Positions 39,919 through 45,856 of a stretch of 45,856 bases of DNA are shown one piece after another. Position numbers and translations under genes: made by a program. Under the pieces are notes generated by a model. It saw only the letters and a list, made by a program, of their open reading frames with translations, was not told where the DNA came from and searched no databases. The DNA lies in NCBI GenBank assembly GCA_022839445.1, contig JALHFC010000003.1:1-45856 (forward strand), read 5' to 3'. How positions within the stretch are numbered: position 1 is the stretch's first letter; every line of letters starts with the position of its first letter. Origin of the DNA: Pelotomaculum sp. (GTDB taxonomy: Bacteria > Bacillota > Desulfotomaculia > Desulfotomaculales > Pelotomaculaceae).

Positions 39919-40617
39919 TTATTCTGCGAGTTGCTCTCCCTGCTTGCCTTCAAGGACAGCCTCGGCCATTTTGGCGGTTAATAGGCGCACAGCTCTTATA
40001 GCATCGTCGTTACCAGGTATGACATAATCAATTTCATCGGGATCGCAATTGGTATCTACAATAGCAACGATAGGAATTCCCAGCTTACGCGCCTCAGCAA
40101 CAGCAATACGCTCTTTCCGGGGATCGATGACAAACAACGCCGCCGGCAAACGCCGCATATCTTTTATACCGCCCAGAAACTTCTGCAACTTTTCTTTTTC
40201 ATGCATCAGCTCTGCCACTTCTTTTTTAGGTAGAACCTCCAGCGAGCCGTTCACTTCCATTTTTTCAAGCTCGTGAAGCCTGTCAACACGGCGCCTGATT
40301 GTCTGGAAATTGGTAAGCATACCGCCAAGCCAACGCTTGTTTACATAAAACATACCACAACGTTCTGCTTCTTCCCTTACTGCTTCCTGGGCTTGTTTCT
40401 TGGTACCGACAAATAAAACGCTTTCTCCTTCTAAAGATAGTTGCTTAACAAAATTATATGCTTCATCGACTTTTCTGACCGTTTTCTGTAAATCTATTAT
40501 ATAAATACCATTGCGGTCTGTAAATATATAAGGCGCCATTTTGGGATTCCAGCGACGGGTCTGGTGTCCAAAGTGGACCCCGGCTTCTAGAAGTTGTTTC
40601 ATTGAAATAACAGCCAC
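39919..40617 (-). CDS. rpsB: 30S ribosomal protein S2
   Basis: A 232-residue S2: ISMKQLLEAGVHFGHQTRRWNPKM, YIIDLQKTVRK, FVGTKKQAQEAV, NKRWLGGMLTNF and IGIPIVAIVDTNCDPDEIDYVIPGNDDAIRA. GTG 40617 has GGAGGTG about seven bases upstream. It leads the rpsB-tsf-pyrH-frr unit. Confidence 0.97.
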   Translation of the reverse strand: MAVISMKQLLEAGVHFGHQTRRWNPKMAPYIFTDRNGIYIIDLQKTVRKVDEAYNFVKQLSLEGESVLFVGTKKQAQEAVREEAERCGMFYVNKRWLGGMLTNFQTIRRRVDRLHELEKMEVNGSLEVLPKKEVAELMHEKEKLQKFLGGIKDMRRLPAALFVIDPRKERIAVAEARKLGIPIVAIVDTNCDPDEIDYVIPGNDDAIRAVRLLTAKMAEAVLEGKQGEQLAE

Positions 40618-40620
40618 ATG

Positions 40621-40735
40621 TTACACCTCCTCTCCCTTTGGTTTTGTCCCTCCGCTACCCTCATCCCCTGTAAGGCCCGCCAAACCGGGCACCCTTACAC
40701 AAATCCGGCAGCGTGTGTAATTCACACCAAAAAGA
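40621..40735 (-). promoter_or_regulatory. structured leader of rpsB
   Basis: The leader contains GTAAGG...CCTTAC enclosing GCCCG...CGGGC (hairpin 40670-40698) and, further 5', GTGTG/CACAC (40713-40727). A GC-rich compound hairpin before a ribosomal protein gene suggests autogenous control by S2, which is known for rpsB in other bacteria; I cannot match a specific published motif by eye. Confidence 0.4.
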
Positions 40736-40764
40736 ATTTTATCATAAACAAAACCCTGGCGCAA
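40736..40764 (-). promoter_or_regulatory. possible promoter of rpsB
   Basis: TAAAAT (40736-40741, minus strand) lies 17 bases after TTGCGC (40759-40764). The -35 overlaps the codY terminator stem. The -10 matches five of six and the -35 only three of six. Confidence 0.4.
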
Positions 40765-40773
40765 GCCGGGGTT
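40752..40773 (-). terminator. terminator after codY
   Basis: On the minus strand AACCCCGGC pairs with GCCAGGGTT around TTGC, followed by TTGTTTATG. It lies 50 bases past the codY stop and separates the trmFO-codY unit from rpsB. Confidence 0.7.
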
Positions 40774-40822
40774 ACTGCTATCTACTATTATTTTTAAGCT
40801 TCAACATGTCTTCTTTACTGCA

Positions 40823-41605
40823 TCAGTGTTGTTTATTCTTTTCCAGCTCCTCCATCAAGCGATCGTTTAAGACGCGGATGTATGTGCCTTTCATACCTAA
40901 AGATTTCGACTCAACGACACCGGCGCTCTCAAATTTACGTAAGGCATTGACAATAACTGACCGTGTGATCCCGACCCGGTCGGCAATCTTGCTGGCCACC
41001 AAAAGCCCTTCGTCACCCTCTAGTTGATCAAATATATGTTGGACCGCGTCCAGTTCGGAATAGGAAAGAGTGCCGATAGCAACCTGCACGGCGGCTAGTT
41101 TGCGCGCCTCCTCTTCAATCCTTTCGGCCCTTTCCCTTAATATTTCCATACCGACAACGGTAGCGCCATACTCGCCTAAAATAAGGTCCTCGTCATTAAA
41201 GCAATTTTCAAATTTAGCTAGGATCAAAGTGCCAAGACGCACACCGGCACCGACAATAGGCACAACCGTAGTGATTTTATTGTTGTACCGGCAGCGGGTT
41301 TCCACAAAGACACATGAGTTTGCAGTCTGACAGAAATTAGCATGAGTCTTATCAAACGATAGTAAATTTTTATTGTAATCCTCAGGAAAACCCCCGCGAC
41401 CTTCAACAATATTTTTCATAATATCACATTTCCAGCCTTTTAAATAGGCATAGCCGAGGACTTTTCCCGACCTGTCTAAGATATAAATGCTGGCGCCAAT
41501 ATTTTCACTTAAAACAGCAGCTATTTCATTAAAATCAACAGCGCTACCTGCCGACTTTTGTAGTATTTTATTTATTTCACGGGTCTTTCCCAGTAATTCT
41601 TTCAT
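40823..41605 (-). CDS. codY: global transcriptional repressor CodY
   Basis: A 260-residue GTP/branched-chain amino acid sensor. The N-terminal GAF-type domain includes ENIGASIYILDRSGKVLGYAY and NCVFVETRCRYNNKITTVVPI. The C-terminal winged helix is very typical: VASKIADRVGITRSVIVNALRKFESAGVVESKSLGMKGTYIRVLN. ATG 41605 has GAAGGG upstream; a GTG six codons earlier does not. It closes the trmFO-xerC-hslVU-codY order known from Bacillus. Confidence 0.97.
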   Translation of the reverse strand: MKELLGKTREINKILQKSAGSAVDFNEIAAVLSENIGASIYILDRSGKVLGYAYLKGWKCDIMKNIVEGRGGFPEDYNKNLLSFDKTHANFCQTANSCVFVETRCRYNNKITTVVPIVGAGVRLGTLILAKFENCFNDEDLILGEYGATVVGMEILRERAERIEEEARKLAAVQVAIGTLSYSELDAVQHIFDQLEGDEGLLVASKIADRVGITRSVIVNALRKFESAGVVESKSLGMKGTYIRVLNDRLMEELEKNKQH

Positions 41606-41625
41606 CCTAACCCTTCTTTCCACAG

Positions 41626-43020
41626 TTACAATATATAGCGACTTAAATCCTCATTTTTAACCAATTCCCCCAATTTTTCAACAACAGCTTCGCGGTCTAT
41701 TTCGATCTTTTTTCCGGACATTTCCGGCGCGTTAAAAGAAATTTCTTCTAAAAGGTTTTCCAAGATGGTATGCAGGCGCCTAGCGCCTATATTCTCCGTT
41801 TGTTCATTAACAGTATAAGCTATCTCAGCAATTTCTACAAGAGAATCTTGCGAAAATTTAACCCTAAGACCTTCTGTGGCCAATAATTCAACGTATTGCT
41901 TAATCAAGGCGTTTCTCGGTTCTGTCAATATTTGTTGAAAATTTTCACGGGTAAGGCTTTCCAGTTCAACACGAATTGGAAAACGTCCCTGCAATTCCGG
42001 AATCAGATCGGACGGCTTGGAAGTGTGAAAAGCGCCTGCGGCAATAAACAGGACATGGTCGGTTTTGACCGGTCCATATTTCGTTATAACGGTTGAACCT
42101 TCGACAATCGGGAGGATATCGCGCTGCACCCCTCCCCTGGAAACATCGGGACCATAACCCTCCCGTCCGGCGATCTTGTCAATCTCATCAAGAAAAACAA
42201 TCCCGTCCTCCTCAACCCGCTTGACCGCAGTTGTCGTTACCTCATCCATGTCTATTAGTTTTTGAGCTTCCTGCTGAGTTAAAATTTTGCGGGCTTCTCT
42301 TACCGTCGCCCTGCGCTTGTGTTTTTTCTTGGGGAAAAACCCCCCGAGCATATCTTGCAGGTTAACCCCCATTTCTTCCATACCGGAACCGGTAAACACT
42401 TCCAGCATCGGCGGCTTGTTGTCTTCTACCTCGATTTGTATAATTTCTTCCTCCAACTCCCCTTTGGCTAGCTTCTCACCTAGGATTTCCCTTTCAAAAA
42501 CAACCCTCTTTGCTTTCTGCTCTTGGCTTTTATCCACCTGCTCCACCGGTTTGGCAGATCCAAAAAGCATCTCTAAGGGGTTGCGCGGGGATGTCTCCTG
42601 CATAGGGTAGGGAGCTAAAAGTTCTACAATCTTTTCCCGGGCTATTTTTTCGGCCCGTTCCTGTACTATAGCTAGCTTTTCCTGTTTAACCATCCGTATG
42701 GATGTTTCAACCAGGTCACGGATCATGCTTTCCACGTCCCTACCTACATAGCCCACCTCTGTGAATTTTGTTGCTTCCACTTTTACAAACGGGGCTTTAA
42801 CCAGCCTAGCTAGACGCCTGGCAATTTCGGTCTTACCGACTCCGGTCGGCCCGATCATCAGGATATTTTTCGGGATTACCTCGTCCCTGAAGTCCTCCGA
42901 AAGCATTTTGCGGCGGTAGCGATTGCGCAGGGCTACCGCTACTGCCTTCTTAGCCTTATTCTGGCCAACAATGTATTTGTCAAGCTCCTCGACGATACGC
43001 CTTGGTGTCAGCTCTTTCAT
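41626..43020 (-). CDS. hslU: HslU/ClpY AAA+ unfoldase
   Basis: A 464-residue ATPase subunit of the HslVU protease. It starts TPRRIVEELDKYIVGQNKAKKAVAVAL, with Walker A GPTGVGKTE, the pore motif region KFTEVGYVGRDVESMIRDL, an I-domain of about 130 residues rich in charged residues, Walker B VFLDEIDKIA, and the C-terminal sensor region ENIGARRLHTILENLLEE ending LSRYIL, the tail that activates HslV. ATG 43020 has GGAGGG eight bases upstream; ATG 43026 is too close to it. Confidence 0.97.
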   Translation of the reverse strand: MKELTPRRIVEELDKYIVGQNKAKKAVAVALRNRYRRKMLSEDFRDEVIPKNILMIGPTGVGKTEIARRLARLVKAPFVKVEATKFTEVGYVGRDVESMIRDLVETSIRMVKQEKLAIVQERAEKIAREKIVELLAPYPMQETSPRNPLEMLFGSAKPVEQVDKSQEQKAKRVVFEREILGEKLAKGELEEEIIQIEVEDNKPPMLEVFTGSGMEEMGVNLQDMLGGFFPKKKHKRRATVREARKILTQQEAQKLIDMDEVTTTAVKRVEEDGIVFLDEIDKIAGREGYGPDVSRGGVQRDILPIVEGSTVITKYGPVKTDHVLFIAAGAFHTSKPSDLIPELQGRFPIRVELESLTRENFQQILTEPRNALIKQYVELLATEGLRVKFSQDSLVEIAEIAYTVNEQTENIGARRLHTILENLLEEISFNAPEMSGKKIEIDREAVVEKLGELVKNEDLSRYIL

Positions 43021-43080
43021 TATCATTGCCCTCCATGATTATATATTAAGTGAGCCGGGCGGTCGCCGGCACAATAGTCA

Positions 43081-43632
43081 TTACGCTCCTTCACTAGAAG
43101 ACCCTATTTCTTCAACAGTAATGTTGTCGTTTGTATAAACACATATGTCGGCGGCAATAGATAGCGCTTCGCGGGCAATGTCTTTGGCCTCCATTGTTGT
43201 GTGCCCGGCCAGGGCACGGGCTGCGGCAAGGGCGTACGGCCCGCCCGAACCGACGGCCGCGATCCCGTCGTCTGGCTCGATGACCTCACCGCTACCGGAT
43301 ATTATCAATAGATCGTCTTTGCCGGCAACAATTAAAAGGGCTTGCAACTCCCTCAAAATTTTGTTTGTCCGCCATTCCTTGGCCAGTTCCACGGCAGCCC
43401 TTTGTAAATTGCCGCGGAATTCTTCCAGTTTGCCCTCAAATTTACCGAATAGTGTGAACGCATCGGCCACTGACCCGGCAAACCCGGCAATTACTTTGTC
43501 TTTATACAAGCGCCTTATTTTTTTGGCCCCTTTTTTAACGATGGTATTTTGGGCTAAGGTCACCTGACCGTCACCGGCAACCGCTACTTTTCCATCTTTT
43601 TTAACCGCTACTATTGTTGTGGCGTGAAACAT
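43081..43632 (-). CDS. hslV: HslV/ClpQ peptidase
   Basis: A 183-residue proteasome-like peptidase. After a four-residue propeptide (MFHA) the mature protein starts TTIVAVKKDGKVAVAGDGQVT, so Thr-5 would be the N-terminal nucleophile. IAGFAGSVADAFTLF, AVELAKEWRTNKILR and AAVGSGGPYALAAARAL are further hallmarks. In Bacillus ClpQ a serine is used; here it is threonine. AAAGGGG precedes ATG 43632. Partner HslU follows after 60 bases. Confidence 0.96.
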   Translation of the reverse strand: MFHATTIVAVKKDGKVAVAGDGQVTLAQNTIVKKGAKKIRRLYKDKVIAGFAGSVADAFTLFGKFEGKLEEFRGNLQRAAVELAKEWRTNKILRELQALLIVAGKDDLLIISGSGEVIEPDDGIAAVGSGGPYALAAARALAGHTTMEAKDIAREALSIAADICVYTNDNITVEEIGSSSEGA

Positions 43633-43654
43633 TTTTATCCCCTTTCGATTATTT

Positions 43655-44575
43655 TTACTCCAGTGCCCGCGGGTGGGCCTTTCGGTACACCTGTTTTAGC
43701 CTTTCACTGGTTACATGGGTGTAAATCTGGGTACTTGTAAGACGGATATGGCCTAAAAGCTCCTGTACCGTACGCATGTCCGCACCTGCGTTTAAAAGGT
43801 GGGTGGCAAACGAATGGCGCAGTGTATGCGGGCTAATATTTCTTTCTAGACTAATCTTTTCTACGTATTTGTTCAATATTTTGCGGATTCCCCGGGCCGA
43901 AAGCCTTTCGCCCCAGCGGTTAAGAAAAACAGCATTGTTCATCCTTTTCACCGTGGCGTTTGCGAGCAACCTTGGTCGCGCTTCAGCCAGATACTTCCGC
44001 AGTGCCGTAACGGCTTGCGAACCGAGAGGAACCAGCCTTTCCCGGGCCATCTTACCCATTACCCGCATATAGCCACCGCCCAGATCAAGGTTCCCGGTAT
44101 CTAGCGATACAAGCTCATTTATCCTTAAGCCGGCGGCATATAAGGTCTCAAGAAGCGCCCGGTCACGCACCCCTAAAGGGTGAGTCAAATCCGGCGCCTC
44201 CACTAGCATTGCCGCCTCACCTTCACACAAGAAAAGCGGGAGCCTTTTTTCCAGCTTCGGGCTATAAACCTTGACCATGGGATTATCGCAAACAATCTTT
44301 TCCCGCACCAAATAACGGAAAAAAGAACGCCATGCTGCCAGGCGCCTGGCTATAGTGCTGCGGGCCAGTCCCTGTTTTTGCATCCAGGCCAAGTAATCAC
44401 GAAACACCCTATGGTCTACATCCACGGGTACAACATCATAATCCGCCTTTCCCAATTGGGGCGCAAAAAAATCAAGTCCGTGGAAAAGATCCTTTTGGTA
44501 GCTCTCCACCGTCCTGGGGGAGGCGTTTTTCTCAACACGAAGATAAATTAAAAAATTATCTATGTAGTCATACAT
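43655..44575 (-). CDS. xerC: tyrosine recombinase XerC
   Basis: A 306-residue site-specific recombinase that resolves chromosome dimers at dif. The SAM-like core-binding domain covers residues ~1-90, and the catalytic domain carries GLRINELVSL (Arg), HTLRHSFATHLLNAG (His, Arg), LLGHIRLTSTQIYTHV (His/Trp position and nucleophile Tyr). It sits in the trmFO-codV-clpQ position of Bacillus, which points to a housekeeping role rather than a phage integrase. The ATG overlaps the trmFO stop by eight bases. FtsK, its usual activator at dif in many bacteria, is broken at the other end of the window. Confidence 0.93.
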   Translation of the reverse strand: MYDYIDNFLIYLRVEKNASPRTVESYQKDLFHGLDFFAPQLGKADYDVVPVDVDHRVFRDYLAWMQKQGLARSTIARRLAAWRSFFRYLVREKIVCDNPMVKVYSPKLEKRLPLFLCEGEAAMLVEAPDLTHPLGVRDRALLETLYAAGLRINELVSLDTGNLDLGGGYMRVMGKMARERLVPLGSQAVTALRKYLAEARPRLLANATVKRMNNAVFLNRWGERLSARGIRKILNKYVEKISLERNISPHTLRHSFATHLLNAGADMRTVQELLGHIRLTSTQIYTHVTSERLKQVYRKAHPRALE

Positions 44576-45856
44576 TATATTTAAACCTTTCGATTGATTC
44601 CAGGGCCCTGCCGGCCAGCATCCTGTAGCGTTCTTTCTTACCCCTGATTTTAGCGGCCGGCGGGGGGAATAATCCGAAATTTACATTCATCGGCTGAAAA
44701 TGAGCCGGATCAGCCGTAGTTATATAATACGCCAGGGAACCATGAGCAGTGTCTCTGGGAAAAACCAGCGTTTCTTTCCCTGCTGCGAGGCGGGCGGCGT
44801 TAATACCTGCCATCAGCCCTGCAGCCGCCGATTCAACATAACCTTCCACACCGGTGATCTGGCCGGCAAAGAAAAGGACCGGGCGCTTCTTTGACTGAAA
44901 AGAAGGTTCCAACAACACAGGGGAATTTATATAAGAATTTCTATGCATAACCCCGAAGCGGACAAATTCAGCATCTTCCAAGCCAGGGATTAGCCTAAAA
45001 ACACGGCGCTGTTCACCCCATTTCAGGCCGGTCTGAAACCCTACCAGGTTGTACATGGTACATTCGTTGTTTTCCTGCCTTAACTGCGCTACCGCATAAG
45101 GCCGCCTGCCCGTCCGCGGGTCGATAAGTCCCACCGGTTTTAACGGACCGTAGCGCAGTGTGTCTTTTCCCCGTGCCGCCAAAGCTTCAACCGGCATACA
45201 GCCCTCAAAATGTTTTTCCTGGTCAAACTCTTTGCGCGGCGCTTTTTCAGCCTTAACCAAGGCCCCCCAAAAAGTCTCATATTCATCCTTGTCCATCGGA
45301 CAGTTCAAATAAGCGTTTTCACCCTTGCCATAGCGTGAAGAAAGAAATACCCTGCTCATATTGATGGAATCTAATGTGACGACAGGCGCAACGGCATCGT
45401 AAAAATAAAAATAACTCTGATGTCAGCGGACCCGTGGCCAGGATCACCACCTCGCCGTCCGGTATCACAGTCACCTCTTTTCGGTAGGTTTCCACCAGAG
45501 GATGTTGCGACAGCGCTCCGGTTACACATTGCGCAAATAGATTTCTATCAACAGCCAGGGCGCCGCCCGCGGGCACTCTTGTCTTGTCCGCGCAACTCAT
45601 GACCAGTGAGTCGAAGCGCCGCATTTCTTCTTTTAAGAGTCCAACCGCATTTTCTAAAGAACCGGCCCGAAAGGAATTGCTGCAGACCAATTCGGCAAAA
45701 TCACTGCTTTTGTGCGCAGGAGTTTGTTTCCCGGGTCGCATTTCATAAACTTTGACATTTATTCCCCTCTTTACCGCCTGCCAGGTCGCCTCGGCTCCTG
45801 CTAACCCCGCTCCAACAACAATAACATTACTCCCTGTAGTTTTATTTCCCTGCCTT
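44568..45856 (-). pseudogene. trmFO: folate-dependent tRNA m5U54 methyltransferase TrmFO, frameshifted
   Basis: The frame is open to the right edge of the window, where it reads VIVVGAGLAGAEATWQAV, the FAD-binding start; the start codon is outside. It continues through YEMRPGKQTPAHKSSDFAELVCSN to ILATGPLTS. There the frame breaks near 45414-45417. The second frame resumes at YFYFYDAVAPVVTLDSIN and runs intact (MSRVFLSSRYGKGENAYLNCPMD, QLRQEN, VGFQTGLKWGEQRRVFRLIPGL, ITGVEGYVESAAAG, MNVNFGLFPP) to 44568. The helix that normally separates the blocks (about a dozen residues) is missing. As written no full enzyme is made. Confidence 0.87.

Noticed and set aside
43655..44575. XerC-like recombinase as a sign of a mobile element
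   Set aside because: Its operon position with trmFO, hslVU and codY is the standard housekeeping location; no attachment sites or cargo are present.
1..45856. CRISPR arrays, tRNA or rRNA genes, defence islands
   Set aside because: No regularly spaced repeats, cloverleaf sequences or foreign-looking gene blocks were seen; the window is continuous core genome.

Overview
The window is a 45.9 kb block of core chromosome from an endospore-forming, low- to mid-GC Firmicute. The best fit is an anaerobic Clostridia of the Peptococcaceae type (Pelotomaculum/Desulfotomaculum-like). That placement is an inference from protein flavour and gene order, not from a search. Every supportable gene lies on the minus strand, so transcription runs from high to low coordinates. 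Sporulation markers are both dipicolinate synthase subunits, a YlxY-type deacetylase and a DacF-type carboxypeptidase. CodY, HslVU, RNase J, TepA and YlzJ are also Firmicute markers.

Layout, in transcription order: trmFO (broken, cut by the window edge)-xerC-hslV-hslU-codY; rpsB-tsf-pyrH-frr-65-aa orf-ferredoxin-uppS-cdsA-ytvI-like permease-dxr (5' truncated)-rseP-ispG-MGDG-synthase-like glycosyltransferase; rimP-nusA-ylxR-ylxQ-infB-rbfA-nrnA-truB-ribF; two small orfs-rpsO-pnp-ylxY-dacF-mlpA-dut; membrane orf-ymxH-ClpP-like serine protease-66-aa orf; dapB-dpaA-dpaB-asd-dapG-dapA; rnj-tepA-ylzJ; uppP; ftsK/spoIIIE (broken); mnmH (cut by the window edge). This follows the Bacillus subtilis codY-to-spoIIIE order closely. 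Departures include dapB joined to the dipicolinate/lysine cluster, nrnA between rbfA and truB, a ferredoxin and a small orf between frr and uppS, and no proS or polC between ispG and rimP.

Functionally the block joins translation (rpsB, tsf, frr, infB, nusA, rimP, rbfA, truB, rpsO), RNA decay (pnp, rnj), envelope lipid supply (ispG, dxr, uppS, uppP, cdsA), the aspartate-to-DAP/dipicolinate pathway, proteolysis (hslVU, rseP, tepA, mlpA) and chromosome handling (xerC, ftsK).

The most striking observation is a set of small deletion scars in genes that are otherwise well conserved. ftsK is cut into four frames by three separate losses of conserved residues. trmFO has lost about a dozen codons plus the frame. 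dxr has lost its start and the whole NADPH-binding N-terminus. The glycosyltransferase before rimP has no normal start codon. No inserted DNA is present at any junction. Either these are real lesions in several important genes or the underlying assembly has collapsed short segments; raw reads would decide. I saw no new defence system, CRISPR array, tRNA, rRNA or intact mobile element. No stretch above 300 bases lacks a gene.
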